Assembly: GCA_011523515.1 (NCBI GenBank)
Contig: WTGO01000084.1
Location: 1 to 64,000 of the forward strand
DNA: 64,000 nt
Direction of reading: 5' to 3'
Source of the DNA: Chloroflexota bacterium
GTDB lineage: Bacteria; Chloroflexota; Anaerolineae; Aggregatilineales; Phototrophicaceae
The notes beneath the pieces were generated by a model. It had not been told where the DNA came from. It ran no database searches and saw nothing but the letters and a program-made list of their open reading frames with translations. A program made the position numbers and the translations under genes. Positions 17,933-27,493 of the stretch are shown here, one piece after another. The stretch's first letter is position 1, and each line of letters opens with the position of its first letter.

Positions 17933-18700
17933 CTATCGATTGCGCCACTCCCAATATTCATTGAGATTATTATATGGGACTGAAGAATCAATTGCGCGCG
18001 CCATATCGGAAGTCAGATAGTTCATCCAATAATCGTCAAATACCGCCTCGCCTTGCGCCGCGAAAGCTCCCTCTCCATGAACCAGCGCTTGAATGCTATT
18101 TTCTGAATCAATGTTCTTCGTATTGCCGCTGCCCGGTCTGTCGGCCGCGAGTTTCCATTTCTCACACAAGAGAAATACAAAGTCATGCGCGACTGATTGG
18201 ATATTAGTCAGTTCCGCAAGCTTATAGACTCGTCTTTCATCTACGGCTATGTCACTATGAGAGTATATGATCCCAAGCACATAATGGTGAGAGTATTCTC
18301 GGTAAGGATATGTGGTATTCTTATTCGAATCTCGTTGGCGAAAATATCCCGTAAACGCGCCCAATGTAAATCCCCTTGCACGACTTGCGCTTACACGATA
18401 GGTTGATTTCAAATCAAACGCTATTTTCTCGCCAGTAGAAGAGACAAATGTAATATCAGGATAGTGGTTTTGATGTTTTGCCAATACTAAACCATAATCG
18501 TATTTTCTGGCGAACTGGTTAAGCAAAGGAAAGAGCATCAACGCAATTAATTTTGATATCACTTTTGTATCGCTGGAAATGTTGTAGACATTTTGACAGG
18601 CGTCGATAAATCCTTTGACAACCCAATCCCCAATATCGGTAACAAGCGCCGCTTGAAACGCCGACATGTACTCCCGCAGTTGACGCTCGAATTCGGACAT
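17933..18700 (-). CDS. EcoRV-like type II restriction endonuclease
   Basis: Similar to EcoRV along its length as I remember that sequence: SSDTKV (EcoRV SDTKV), QNHYPDITF (QNHYPDFT), the catalytic set Asp82, Asp96, Lys98 in FDLKSTY, FTLGAFTGYFR (FTLGGYTSFIR), the DNA-reading loop GSGNTKNI at 190-197 (EcoRV GSGNTTNI), and the end DYWMNY ... EYWEWRNR. Predicted target is therefore GATATC cut as a homodimer. EcoRV Glu45 aligns with Ala, a tolerated position. The region is visibly more AT-rich than its surroundings. The gene starts three bases after the methyltransferase stop. Confidence 0.9.
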   Translation of the reverse strand: MSEFERQLREYMSAFQAALVTDIGDWVVKGFIDACQNVYNISSDTKVISKLIALMLFPLLNQFARKYDYGLVLAKHQNHYPDITFVSSTGEKIAFDLKSTYRVSASRARGFTLGAFTGYFRQRDSNKNTTYPYREYSHHYVLGIIYSHSDIAVDERRVYKLAELTNIQSVAHDFVFLLCEKWKLAADRPGSGNTKNIDSENSIQALVHGEGAFAAQGEAVFDDYWMNYLTSDMARAIDSSVPYNNLNEYWEWRNR

Positions 18701-18703
18701 CGT

Positions 18704-19771
18704 TCACTGCCCGATCAAGATAATTTCACATGAGTTTTTGTTTTTTGACAACGCATATTGATAGTTATGATAGCGTTCAACTTGTACTTGCGGTTTGAAC
18801 CGTTTCAGCAAAGTAATTAAGTCGCCTTCTGATGGAATGCCATCGCTGCGATAGGAGACAGCAAGAATGCTATCCGAGTATTTGTCAAAGACTCGCTCAA
18901 AAGCGCGATAAATTCGGTGCTTGTCGGTCCACATATTAGGCTCAGACAGCAAACGACGATGTTTTGAGCGCATATCTATTTTTTCAGACCAGTTTTCATA
19001 ATCTGTAATACCCTCCAGAAAATGATAGAAATCACGATAATCAACTGCGACGCCTTTTCCTGAAATATAAGGAGGGTCCAGATAAACCAAATCAAAGTTG
19101 CCTTCAATGTCAAATACGTCCTGATTCAAAGCCCGATTGGCTTTGCCATTATCAAATACCGCCATATTCGCTTCTACGACAAATTGTCGAAAACATGCTT
19201 CAAAAGGCCGGTCCCAACTCGTCTTGTTGCCGAAAGAGCGTTGCACGTCCGCCATGCGAATATAGAGATTCCGGCGGTGAAACAAGTTATAAGGTCGCTT
19301 GATAATGCAAGACTGAGCCAGCGCAAACAGGGCTAGCGCCTTTTTATACGGTTCCCCGATGCCATTGATATTCGTAATGACCCGGTCAAGCCAGCGATTT
19401 TCATCATCGGTAAAATAGATATCCGCGAATGTGTCGGCAATGTAGCTCGGATAAGAAATGCCATGCGGCGCTAGGATACGCTCAACATCAAGATCGCTAA
19501 GTTTAGTATTCGAGTTTTCTATCAGCGCTCGCCCAATCCAATAATTGAATCTGAGATGATCATTATAAGCAACTTGCTTTTGCTCTTGCTTTAGACGGTA
19601 GGCAATGGCGCCTGTTCCGCCGAAGGCATCTAAACAAGTATCAAAACGATATTGTGACAGCTTGTCCCAGATCCAATTGGTCAGCTTCGCCTTGCTGCCT
19701 TGGTAGCACGTGCGGGGAAATCTGGGCGCAGTTTGGGGGAAAAGCGCAAGTTGCTCTACCACGATTTTCAA
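18704..19771 (-). CDS. DNA adenine-N6 methyltransferase (D12/Dam family), partner of the EcoRV-like nuclease
   Basis: Protects the host by methylating adenine in the shared site, predicted GATATC. Motif order is that of the D12 class: CYQGSKAKL (about 22-30), SAM-binding FGGTGA (50-55), a long target-recognition segment, then catalytic DPPY (232-235). 355 residues. The start used is TTG with no clear ribosome site; the true start may be a few codons later. AT-rich codon use like the nuclease gene marks the pair as a transferred cassette. Confidence 0.9.
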   Translation of the reverse strand: MKIVVEQLALFPQTAPRFPRTCYQGSKAKLTNWIWDKLSQYRFDTCLDAFGGTGAIAYRLKQEQKQVAYNDHLRFNYWIGRALIENSNTKLSDLDVERILAPHGISYPSYIADTFADIYFTDDENRWLDRVITNINGIGEPYKKALALFALAQSCIIKRPYNLFHRRNLYIRMADVQRSFGNKTSWDRPFEACFRQFVVEANMAVFDNGKANRALNQDVFDIEGNFDLVYLDPPYISGKGVAVDYRDFYHFLEGITDYENWSEKIDMRSKHRRLLSEPNMWTDKHRIYRAFERVFDKYSDSILAVSYRSDGIPSEGDLITLLKRFKPQVQVERYHNYQYALSKNKNSCEIILIGQ

Positions 19772-19859
19772 ATTCAGAATGTTGGACGATCATGCGATTA
19801 TATCAGAGTTAATGACGCAAGGGACTTTTCGATTGCGACAGCCTCATTGCCGCGTTGCT

Positions 19860-20435
19860 TTAACGATACTTGGGGTTATCCACCACGGCCGCCCGGCCAT
19901 CGCGCAGCACAACCAGCTTGCGGAAGCCGTCGCGTTCGATCGTGCCGTAGTCGTGGCCGGCGCGCGCCTCCCAGACGCTGAAAAATACGAAGTCCACGGC
20001 GCCGATGTTGACCGTGCGGTGCGCCCAGTAAGGCGGCACGTAGGCGGCGCTGCCGGCGATCATCTCGATCTCGCTGGTGGTGCCGGCCTCGGTCTGCTGC
20101 AGCAGCATGCCCCGCCCGCGCAAGCCGAAATAGACCTCGCCTTGCTCGCGGCGGGCGTGGTAGTGGCCCTTGGTCATGTGGAACTCGCCGCCGATGGCGC
20201 CGGGCAGGATGCGCGTGGCGCAATGCGGGATCTGGCCCTCTTCGACCGGCAACTCGACGCCCTGCACTTCATAAATCAGTCGGTCGCCCTCTTCCGCAAG
20301 CACGCGCGCGGCTTCGTCGCGGTCGGCGTACATGGCCGCCATATCGCTCAGCCTGCGCTGGATTGTGTAGTCGGCGCGAGAGAGCCGGCCGCTGGCGAAA
20401 TCGACTTCGGTTTTGGAGGGTGTGATTAGATGCAT
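19860..20435 (-). CDS. Cupin-type glucose-6-phosphate isomerase
   Basis: Interconverts glucose-6-phosphate and fructose-6-phosphate with a metal bound in a cupin barrel, unlike the common Pgi fold. The diagnostic stretch GEFHMTKGHYHARREQGEVY gives the metal ligands (two His, Glu, with a later His in PPYWAHR). 191 residues, typical of archaeal-type enzymes of this family. Start after AAAGGCGACA. It is downstream of a shikimate-dehydrogenase-like gene and an FGGY kinase on the same strand, separated by repeat-filled gaps. Confidence 0.85.
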   Translation of the reverse strand: MHLITPSKTEVDFASGRLSRADYTIQRRLSDMAAMYADRDEAARVLAEEGDRLIYEVQGVELPVEEGQIPHCATRILPGAIGGEFHMTKGHYHARREQGEVYFGLRGRGMLLQQTEAGTTSEIEMIAGSAAYVPPYWAHRTVNIGAVDFVFFSVWEARAGHDYGTIERDGFRKLVVLRDGRAAVVDNPKYR

Positions 20436-20470
20436 ATTTCTTGTCGCCTTTCGGGCTGATGTGACTCGCT

Positions 20471-20519
20471 ACACTTTGCCACCGAGTACACAGCGTTGAA
20501 TAGAGTACACCGAGCCAAA
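20471..20519. repeat. ACCGAGTACACAGAG-type repeat arm
   Basis: Fills the gap between two genes with TTTGCCACCGAGTACACAG followed by AGAGTACACCGAGCCAAA. It is a single-arm copy of the family whose paired form is at 21476-21634. Confidence 0.65.
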
Positions 20520-20521
20520 TC

Positions 20522-21451
20522 TCATGGCCGATTCGTGGACGCGGACGCGCTTAGTCTGGCAAGAGCTTCGCTGTCCAGCTCAAGCTCGAATACCTCGGCG
20601 ATGACTTCGGTCCAGCCGTGCACGAAGTAGCGCCAGCCATCCTCGACAGACAGGTTGAGCGCCTCAGCCTGCGCCAGCGCCTGCCGCATAAAGTCGCGCT
20701 CGCCGCGGTAATTCAGCTCCCAGACTAGTGCGTCCTGCGGAAAAGTTGCCGCGGGTGTCAGCGGCGAGCCCGGTAGATCTTTGCCCAAGCCGGTGGCGTT
20801 AATGACCAGTGAGCCGGGCGCAACCCCCCGCAGCAGCCGCTCGTTATCCGCCGCGCCTTCGCAGAGATGGTACTCAAATTGCAGCGGCGTAGCCAGGCGT
20901 TGATGCACCTGCCGAATCGACCTCAGCCGCTCGGGCGCGATGTCGGTCAGCAAGAAGCGGCTCGGCTGACCGTCGGCGGCGGAGGCCCGGGCCATGCAGA
21001 CGCTAATGGCGACAGCCGCCCCGCCGACGCCCAGGCAGAGCACATCACGCGCGTCATCCCGCCAATGGCCGCGCGGTACAAAATGACTCAGCGCCTGGGC
21101 CGATGAGATGGGGTCTTTCGCGAAACCCAGCAGCTTGCCGTCCCGTTTGATGATGCACGAGACTTCGTCACAGATCCGCGCGTACTCATCCAACTCGTCA
21201 ATTTTGTCGCGGCAGGCGCGCAGCATATCAATCTTGTGCGCGGTGATCAGCGCGCCCATCGCGGTCGGGTCGGCGATAATGTCTTGCAAGACACGCCGAT
21301 AGTTGTCCGCCGGCGCGCGCAGCGGCAAGTCGACGCCGACAATCTCGCAATTCAAGCCGAGGATTTCCGACCACCGCGGAAAAATCCGCATGATCGACGA
21401 GCCGCCGGTAGAGACGCCTATAAAGATTAGTTTGGTTTTGGTCAGTTTCAT
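20522..21451 (-). CDS. Shikimate/quinate dehydrogenase-like protein
   Basis: Shows the AroE fold pattern: a substrate-binding half with GALITAHKID, where the lysine matches the catalytic lysine of the family, and a nucleotide-binding half with LCLGVGGAAVAI and VINATGLGKDLPGSPL. The first strand, KLIFIGVSTGGSSIMRIFP, lacks the usual serine-rich shikimate-binding pattern, so the substrate may not be shikimate. 309 residues from the chosen ATG; a TTG four codons upstream is an alternative. Its neighbours are a cupin isomerase and an FGGY kinase, so a sugar- or cyclitol-related role is possible (inference). Confidence 0.78.
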   Translation of the reverse strand: MKLTKTKLIFIGVSTGGSSIMRIFPRWSEILGLNCEIVGVDLPLRAPADNYRRVLQDIIADPTAMGALITAHKIDMLRACRDKIDELDEYARICDEVSCIIKRDGKLLGFAKDPISSAQALSHFVPRGHWRDDARDVLCLGVGGAAVAISVCMARASAADGQPSRFLLTDIAPERLRSIRQVHQRLATPLQFEYHLCEGAADNERLLRGVAPGSLVINATGLGKDLPGSPLTPAATFPQDALVWELNYRGERDFMRQALAQAEALNLSVEDGWRYFVHGWTEVIAEVFELELDSEALARLSASASTNRP

Positions 21452-21475
21452 GTTGGACAGCAACTACAGCTTTTT

Positions 21476-21634
21476 TCTTTACCACCAAGTACACCGAGTT
21501 AAATGAGTAAGATGAGCGATATGAGTGAAATAATCGGATTGATGGCGGCAAATGCCTAGCCTGCCGTCAATCAGATTTTCTGAATTGTATTTCCTCTGTG
21601 TTCTCAGAATTCTCGGTGTACTCGGTGGTAAACG
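21476..21634. repeat. Paired-arm ACCGAGTACAC element, copy 1
   Basis: The left arm starts CTTTACCACCAAGTACACCG and the right arm ends CTCGGTGTACTCGGTGGTAA, its inverted counterpart, about 159 bases overall. The sequence between is not coding. Copies of the same size and design are at 41685-41843 and 54533-54704. It could fold into one long hairpin. It occupies nearly all of the 193-base gap between the FGGY kinase and the dehydrogenase-like gene. Confidence 0.7.
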
Positions 21635-21644
21635 TATACTTGGC

Positions 21645-23171
21645 TCATAGCGCGGCGATGTCGTCATAGACCGGCTCCAGCGCCGTGTACAATTTCTCGA
21701 AAACCGGCATCATACGCTCATAAGCGGCCTGCGCGGCCGGGTCGGGTTGGACGGTGGCGGCCACCGCGTTCATTTGGTGGATCAGGTCAAAGCCCGGGTA
21801 CAAACCCACGCCGACTCCACCGACCAGCGCCGCGCCCATTGAAGTGGCTTCTTCCAGAATAGCCAGCCGTTGCACCGGCATGCCGTAGACATCCGCCATG
21901 ATCTGATTCCATACGCGACCGCTGGCGCCGCCGCCGATGAGGCGCATGGCCTCGATGCTTGTGCCCTGCGCGCGAAAGGCGTCCAGAATGACGCGCAAGT
22001 TCATCGTGACGCCTTCCAGCACAGCGCGGTACAAATGCGCGCGGCTATGGCGGATGGTCAGCCCCACGAAGGCGCCACGCGCCAGCGGGTTCCAACGCGG
22101 GCTGCGCTCGCCCATAAGATAGGGCAGGAAGAAGAGTCCTTCGGCGCCCGGCGCGACCTGCTCGATCTCCAGATTGATGAGCTCATAGGGACTGATGCCC
22201 AGCCGTTCCGCGGTTTCTTTCTCGAATAGTGAAAGCTGATCGCGCGTCCACTGATAAGAAGCGCCGGCCGCCTGCATGGTGCCGGTGGGCATGAACATGT
22301 CCGGGATGACGTGGCCGAAGGTGAAGGTTCGGTAATCGGGATCGTAGATCGGTTCCGGGGTGGATAGCGCGATCCAGGAAGACGAGCCGACATAATTGTA
22401 AGCCGAGCCGGCCGCGATCACGCCCGCGCCGGCCGCCGCGCATGCGCCATCGCCGCCACCGATGACCACGGGCGTGCCCGCCGCCACGCCGACTTCCGCG
22501 GCGACGCTCGATTGCACCTCGCCGACGACATCGGTCGAAAGGCGCGCTTGCGGCAGCTTGTCCGCCGGCAGCTCCACCGCATCCAGAATATCGCCCGACC
22601 ACGCGCCCGCCTCCAGGTCGTACAAGTTCATGCTGGAGGCATCTGAGGGGTCGGTGACGAAGGCGCCGGTCAAGCGGGCCACGATGCAATCCTTGGCGTG
22701 AACGAACTTGAAGGTGTCGCGGTAAATATCGGGCTGGTTGTCGCGGATCCAGAGGATTTTCGCCAGGGAATAGGAGACGCTGAGGCGATGGCCGGTGATG
22801 CGGTAGACCTCTTCAAATGACAGGCGCTGGCCGATCCAGCGCTCTTGCTCGAGGGCGCGTTGATCGGCCCAGATGATAGCGCTGCGCAAGGGCTGCGCGT
22901 CGCGGTCCAGCGGCACCGCGCCCATCATCTGCCCGCTGAAGGTGATGCAGGCGATATCGTCCGAGCTTACGCCGGTCTCACCAAGCAAACGCCGGGTGGA
23001 CAGGCAGACCGCCTGCCACCAGTCCTCCGGGTTCTGCTCGGCCCAGCCAGTGTGGGCATATTCGGTGTGATAGGCGTAGAAGGACGCGCCGACCAGCGCG
23101 CCCTCGCGGTCATAGAGTGTGGCTTTGTTGCCGGTCGTGCCGAGGTCATGCGCGATGATGTAGTTGGCCAT
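21645..23171 (-). CDS. FGGY-family carbohydrate kinase (xylulokinase-like)
   Basis: ATP-dependent kinase of the actin-like fold. N-terminal phosphate loop HDLGTTGNKATLYD, middle FSGQMMGAVPLD, and C-terminal adenosine-binding GGGASGRVWNQIMADVYG are characteristic. 508 residues from the ATG, normal for xylulokinase-type members; the TTG upstream is less likely. It diverges from the transporter operon starting at 23355, and the shared 183-base space suggests coordinated control with it. The exact sugar is not decidable from sequence. Confidence 0.9.
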   Translation of the reverse strand: MANYIIAHDLGTTGNKATLYDREGALVGASFYAYHTEYAHTGWAEQNPEDWWQAVCLSTRRLLGETGVSSDDIACITFSGQMMGAVPLDRDAQPLRSAIIWADQRALEQERWIGQRLSFEEVYRITGHRLSVSYSLAKILWIRDNQPDIYRDTFKFVHAKDCIVARLTGAFVTDPSDASSMNLYDLEAGAWSGDILDAVELPADKLPQARLSTDVVGEVQSSVAAEVGVAAGTPVVIGGGDGACAAAGAGVIAAGSAYNYVGSSSWIALSTPEPIYDPDYRTFTFGHVIPDMFMPTGTMQAAGASYQWTRDQLSLFEKETAERLGISPYELINLEIEQVAPGAEGLFFLPYLMGERSPRWNPLARGAFVGLTIRHSRAHLYRAVLEGVTMNLRVILDAFRAQGTSIEAMRLIGGGASGRVWNQIMADVYGMPVQRLAILEEATSMGAALVGGVGVGLYPGFDLIHQMNAVAATVQPDPAAQAAYERMMPVFEKLYTALEPVYDDIAAL

Positions 23172-23242
23172 GAGTCGCGGTTCCGCTTTCAATTCGCCAG
23201 TGAGGCAAGCATACAGAATTCATCCTCTGAATACAAGCAGAC

Positions 23243-23335
23243 TGTAAGTCGAGGGCAATTCGCGATATAATTTACTTAAGCGTCCGCGGGCATTGGCGCT
23301 GCGGCCGCCCGAAAATTTGATTCGTTTCAAATCAA
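23243..23335 (+). promoter_or_regulatory. Promoter with perfect TATAAT and possible operator
   Basis: A perfect -10 box TATAAT is at 23266-23271, with a weak -35 (CTGTAA) about 18 bases upstream, pointing to the binding-protein gene at 23355. Between them, TTGATT (23317-23322) and AATCAA (23330-23335) form a short inverted repeat just before the ribosome site, which could be an operator or a leader hairpin. The AT-rich run stands out in G+C-rich surroundings. Confidence 0.45.
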
Positions 23336-23354
23336 TATCTCAAGGAGCATCATC

Positions 23355-24824
23355 ATGCGGAAAATTTCACTGCTTGTACTGTTTGCTTTTCTGACGCTCG
23401 TCGTCGCCGCGCCGTCCTTGGCACAGGACTTCTCGGGCCAAAAGGTCGTCGTCGTCACGCAGACGGGCTCGGCCATCGGCGGACCCGTGCTCGACAAAGG
23501 CCCCATCTGGGAAGAGGCGACCGGCGGCAGCATTGAATTGCAGACTTTCGCCTTCGGCGAATTGTTCGAGAAGATCGTCACCGCCCTGTCCACCGGCTCG
23601 GGCGACTACGATGTGCTGATTTACGCGGCTGACTGGGCCGGCGACATCATGGCGCCCGGCTACGTGATGGAGATTCCCCAAGCGACGCTGGACGCCATCG
23701 AGGCCGACGATGTCATCCCGCTCTATGCCGACCGCATCACCACCTGGGGTGGCGTGCCCTATGCCCTGCCCTACGATGGCGACGCCCACATGCTTTATTA
23801 CCGCAAGGACCTGGTCGACAACGAAATGTACGCCGCGGACTTTGAGGCGGCTTACGGTTATGCCTTGGGCGAGCCCGCCACCTGGACGCAGTATCGCGAC
23901 ATCGCCGAATTCTTCAATGGCATGGAGGTCGATACGGCCGGATCCATGGCGCCGATTTATGGCGCGCTGGAAGCGCAGCGCCGCAACGCGCAGTCCTACT
24001 GGGTTTATCTGTCGCGCGCGGCGGGTTACGGCAAGGTGCCGGGCAACCCCTGCTTCTTCTTCAGTTGCGATGATATGACGCCGCAAGTCAACAACCCCGG
24101 CTGGGTTCGCGCGCTGGAAGAATACATCGACATCCGCAACGTGGGCGATCCGGAAATGATCAACTACGATGTCGCCGACACCCGCACGCTGATGGCCACC
24201 GGCACCGCCGTGCTTAACCTCGATTGGGGCGATGTCGGCACCATCTCGGTTGACGAGAATATGTCGCTGGTCAAGGGCGCAGTCGGCTTTGGCGTACTTC
24301 CCGGCGGCGATTCTTACTGGGATTACGAAGCGGGCGAATGGGTCATGGAAGAGAATCCGGCGCCCTTCATCGCCTTCGGTGGCTGGATTATCTCGGTAGC
24401 CGCCGACAGCGATGTCACAGAAGCCGCGCTTGACTTCGCCTCCTTCCTGGCCAGCAAAGATGTGGTCAACGAATTGGCCGTCACCGGCGGCACCGGCATC
24501 AATCCCTCCCGTTTCAGCCAGTTGGCCGATACCGCGCCCTGGGTCGCCGCCGGCTTTGACGAAGAGAGCGCCGCCGATTACCTGGACGCCATCCAGAACA
24601 CCATCAACCATCCCAACGCTGTCCTGGATATTCGCATCACCGGGTCGGCGGAATACCTGTCGACGCTGGATGCCGAGATCGCCCGGGCGCTGGCCGGCGA
24701 GATCAGCGCGCAGGAAGCGCTGGATAATGTCGCTGAGCTCTGGAACGCCATCACCGACCGCCTCGGCCGCGACGCGCAAGCCGAGCAGTACCGGGCGGCT
24801 GTCGGCTATATGGGCGATATGTAG
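23355..24824 (+). CDS. Sugar ABC transporter substrate-binding protein
   Basis: CUT1-type solute-binding protein with a Sec signal peptide (cleavage probably after Ala23, in SLAQD), start after CAAGGAGCATCATC. At 489 residues it is long for the family; the pattern YALPYDGDAHMLYYRKDLV and the segment with NPCFFFSCDDM (two cysteines that could form a disulfide) resemble large binding proteins of the SmoF/AlgQ kind. It heads an operon with a small membrane protein and two permeases, divergent from an FGGY kinase. Ligand unknown. Confidence 0.92.
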   Translation: MRKISLLVLFAFLTLVVAAPSLAQDFSGQKVVVVTQTGSAIGGPVLDKGPIWEEATGGSIELQTFAFGELFEKIVTALSTGSGDYDVLIYAADWAGDIMAPGYVMEIPQATLDAIEADDVIPLYADRITTWGGVPYALPYDGDAHMLYYRKDLVDNEMYAADFEAAYGYALGEPATWTQYRDIAEFFNGMEVDTAGSMAPIYGALEAQRRNAQSYWVYLSRAAGYGKVPGNPCFFFSCDDMTPQVNNPGWVRALEEYIDIRNVGDPEMINYDVADTRTLMATGTAVLNLDWGDVGTISVDENMSLVKGAVGFGVLPGGDSYWDYEAGEWVMEENPAPFIAFGGWIISVAADSDVTEAALDFASFLASKDVVNELAVTGGTGINPSRFSQLADTAPWVAAGFDEESAADYLDAIQNTINHPNAVLDIRITGSAEYLSTLDAEIARALAGEISAQEALDNVAELWNAITDRLGRDAQAEQYRAAVGYMGDM

Positions 24825-24851
24825 ACGGCAATTGCGCTGCAACGAATAGTC

Positions 24852-24878
24852 AGCGGGCGACCTGATAGGTCGCCCCTG
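24852..24878 (+). promoter_or_regulatory. Intercistronic stem-loop after binding-protein gene
   Basis: GGGCGACCT (24855-24863) pairs perfectly with AGGTCGCCC (24867-24875) around a three-base loop. It is 30 bases after the binding-protein stop. Sequence is related to the GGGGCGAGCC hairpin family. No T-run follows, so it is more likely an mRNA-stabilising or attenuating hairpin than a full terminator. Confidence 0.65.
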
Positions 24879-24951
24879 CAAGCCGAGACTTACGGCGATA
24901 TTGACTGGTTCATCGAACGCCACAGCGACTAAAGCAAAACCGGAGGCCGTC

Positions 24952-25569
24952 ATGGACATGATATTGGGGATTGTGATTTTCAGTCTCCTCATAGGCTTCT
25001 TCATCTGGTCTTGCAACCCCGACAACGCTGTTTGGGGGCAGCGACAACAATTGAAGCAGCAGCGACAACAATTTGAGATACAGCAGCGTCAACAGCAACA
25101 GCAGCAGTTAGAGTGGGAGAGACTACACGACCTTTTCCGCCCGCGCTACAGCCCAGAAACCATCAGAACTGTTCATCCCAATGCAACAATCGTAATAACC
25201 GGAGCTGTGCGACTAGGGCAAGTCTGGCATGTAATACTTGTCCACTGGCCAATGAATCCAATCACTAATGAATCCGAAATGACGACATTTGTACACGGAC
25301 AGCCATGGTTCGTAGCCTGCAACGGCGAAGCCGTATACCCCGAAGGATTTCTGGACCTAGCGCCCACCTTTCACGACTTGGAAATGGCGATCACCTGCCC
25401 ATCTTGCCGAGAGAAAATGGCGCGAGTTTACCACTGGAATAACCAGCCGTACTACTCGCGTGACCTATACCCGATACAGTGCCAACTTCTGATATCACCG
25501 GACTTCATTGACTGGGACATAATGAAACTCCATCCCTCAGAGCCATTTAAGTTCAAGGCAAGCACATAG
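24952..25569 (+). CDS. Unknown membrane-anchored protein with Gln-rich coiled coil
   Basis: Not recognised. The ATG follows GGAGGCC, giving 205 residues. Residues 3-22 form one membrane helix ([16 protein letters not shown]), followed by a glutamine-rich, probably coiled-coil stretch to about residue 58 and a C-terminal soluble domain of about 145 residues. That domain contains CPSC (one Cys pair) and isolated cysteines in WFVACNG and YPIQCQ. Base composition is lower in G+C than the flanking transporter genes, and the gene interrupts the usual binding-protein/permease order, so it may be a late insertion. Partner of the transporter is possible but unproven. Confidence 0.65.
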   Translation: MDMILGIVIFSLLIGFFIWSCNPDNAVWGQRQQLKQQRQQFEIQQRQQQQQQLEWERLHDLFRPRYSPETIRTVHPNATIVITGAVRLGQVWHVILVHWPMNPITNESEMTTFVHGQPWFVACNGEAVYPEGFLDLAPTFHDLEMAITCPSCREKMARVYHWNNQPYYSRDLYPIQCQLLISPDFIDWDIMKLHPSEPFKFKAST

Positions 25570-25601
25570 CTTCCTGTCTGACATTTGAAGCTGAGGATCG
25601 C

Positions 25602-26600
25602 GTGGCCGCAGTGAACCCCACCATGTCCACAGTACGCGAAGACAGACTCATGAAGCGGGTCTTTCTCAGCCCGGCTGTGATTATCCTGCTCGCCCTGTCC
25701 ATCTTCCCGCTGGTCTGGTCCCTCGGCATCAGCTTCACCGATATGCAGCGCGGCGGCTCGACTGTAGCGCGGCAAGCCGAGGCCGCGGGCATCACCGAGG
25801 GCGTCGGCTTCCTGGGCTTGGGCTTTGAGCTGACCGGACGCAATTACGAGCGCCTGCTGGGCGATGGCCGCTTGCACAGCACCGTCCGCAATACCATGAT
25901 TTACGTCTTCTTCGGTGTGATGATCCAGTACGTCATCGGCCTGGGCTTGGCGACGGTGCTGAATCAGCCTTTTCGCGGGCGCAATCTGGTGCGCGTGATT
26001 TTTCTCATGCCGATGATGATGACCCCGGTGGCGGCGGCTTACACCGGGCGCATGTTCTTCGACTCCAATCCACTGCGCTCGCCCCTGGCGCATTTCTTGC
26101 GCGAGGTCTCCCAAGCGCTGGGGTCGGAGTGGGGCATCACCGTGCCCTGGTTCACCGACACCGGCTGGGCGCCAATCGCCATCCTCATCATCGACGCCTG
26201 GCAGTGGATTCCCTTTATGACGCTTATCCTGCTGGCCGCCATGCAAGCCATTCCCGACGACATTTACGAAGCGGCGCGCGTCGATGGCGCCGGCGTGCTG
26301 CAGATTTTTTGGCGCATCACCGTGCCTATCCTGCTGCCGATTTCGATGACGGTCATCTTGATCCGCGGCTTGGAAATCTTCAAGATCATCGATGTGGTGG
26401 TGGTGACCACCGGCGGAGGACCCGGCTCGGCCACCGAGTCGCTAACGCTGTATATCTTCGAGCAGGCGCTAAGCAACGGCAACTACGGTTACGCCAGCGC
26501 CATCGCCTACGTGTTGCTGGTGCTGGTCATCATCTTCGCCACCATATTTCTGGCGCTGGGCCGGCGCTGGATCCGCGGCTCAGCCAGCGGGGTGGACTGA
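25602..26600 (+). CDS. Sugar ABC transporter permease (MalF/UgpA type)
   Basis: Channel subunit, annotated from a GTG; an ATG seven codons on (MSTVREDRL) is an alternative. Six predicted helices and the EAA loop [19 protein letters not shown] followed by VPILLP. Longer than most (332 residues) because of the first periplasmic segment ([19 protein letters not shown]). The last base is shared with the next start (TGATG). Confidence 0.93.
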   Translation: MAAVNPTMSTVREDRLMKRVFLSPAVIILLALSIFPLVWSLGISFTDMQRGGSTVARQAEAAGITEGVGFLGLGFELTGRNYERLLGDGRLHSTVRNTMIYVFFGVMIQYVIGLGLATVLNQPFRGRNLVRVIFLMPMMMTPVAAAYTGRMFFDSNPLRSPLAHFLREVSQALGSEWGITVPWFTDTGWAPIAILIIDAWQWIPFMTLILLAAMQAIPDDIYEAARVDGAGVLQIFWRITVPILLPISMTVILIRGLEIFKIIDVVVVTTGGGPGSATESLTLYIFEQALSNGNYGYASAIAYVLLVLVIIFATIFLALGRRWIRGSASGVD

Positions 26601-27493
26601 TGCAGCTAGCGACTAAGACCTGGTTCCGCCGCTCCAGCCGGCGCCCGCTTTGGCAGTCGGCCTTGCTTTACGCGATTGTCATCTTCTGGTGCTTTATCGT
26701 GCTCTTCCCTTTTTATTGGCTGGCGACCACCTCCTTGAAGCGCCCGATCGACGTCAGCCGCGGGCCCAACTACATCCCCTACGTCGATTTCCAGCCGATA
26801 CCGGATCACTGGGAAGAGATGTTCGGCACGCAGCGCAAGTCGACCGAGCGCCACTTCCGCAACAGCCTGGTATCGGCCATTGGCAGCACCATACTCTCGG
26901 TGATCATCGGCGCCATGGCCGGCTACGGTTTGTCGCGCTTCCGCTATTATTGGGGGCGCCTGGGCTGGGACAATGACAATATCGCCTTCTGGATAATCTC
27001 GCAGCGATTCTTGCCGCCGGCCATATTCATCGTGCCCTTCTTGCTCCTGTACAATTTCTTCGGCCTGGTCGATACCTACGGCGGGCTGATCATCGCCTAT
27101 ACGATGTTCAACATCCCTTTCGCCGTCTGGATCATGCGCGATTTCTTCAATGGCTTGCCGGTCGACCTGGAGGAGAGCGCGCGCGTCGATGGCGCCACGC
27201 GTTGGCAAGCCTTCATCCGTATCGTGCTGCCGCTCAGCGCGCCCGGCTTGGTGGCGGTGGCGATTTTTTCCTTCATCTTCGCCTGGAACGAATACCTCTT
27301 CGCCTTGATGCTGACCAACTTCAAGGCCATCACCATGCCGGTGCTGATCGCCGGGCAAAACAATACGCGCGGCATCGAATGGTGGTTCATCAGCGCGCTG
27401 ACGCTGATGGCGGTGGTGCCCGTCATCATCATGGGTTTGCTGCTGGAGCGATTCATCACCCGCGGCCTCACAGCGGGCGCGGTCAAGGGCTAA
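26600..27493 (+). CDS. Sugar ABC transporter permease (MalG/UgpE type)
   Basis: Second channel subunit, 297 residues, starting at the ATG that overlaps the preceding stop codon; the frame is open farther upstream but that part is a shadow of the first permease. EAA loop [19 protein letters not shown] followed by LPLSAPG, C-terminus [15 protein letters not shown]. The stop overlaps the end of the convergent GH32 gene by a few bases. Confidence 0.93.
   Translation: MQLATKTWFRRSSRRPLWQSALLYAIVIFWCFIVLFPFYWLATTSLKRPIDVSRGPNYIPYVDFQPIPDHWEEMFGTQRKSTERHFRNSLVSAIGSTILSVIIGAMAGYGLSRFRYYWGRLGWDNDNIAFWIISQRFLPPAIFIVPFLLLYNFFGLVDTYGGLIIAYTMFNIPFAVWIMRDFFNGLPVDLEESARVDGATRWQAFIRIVLPLSAPGLVAVAIFSFIFAWNEYLFALMLTNFKAITMPVLIAGQNNTRGIEWWFISALTLMAVVPVIIMGLLLERFITRGLTAGAVKG

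Noticed and set aside
16676-17983. 435-codon plus-strand open frame opposite the sulfatase
   Set aside because: Antisense shadow of a gene with clear catalytic motifs.
1657-22958. Idea that GATATC is avoided because of the EcoRV-like nuclease
   Set aside because: At least eight sites are visible in the window, near the number expected by base composition.
23367-25025. 552-codon minus-strand open frame opposite a binding-protein gene
   Set aside because: Low-complexity His/Arg/Gly composition without any motif; shadow of the binding-protein gene.
26129-26599. Upstream extension of the permease frame starting at 26129
   Set aside because: The extension runs within the first permease gene and reads as a His/Arg-rich shadow; the true start is the ATG overlapping the preceding stop.
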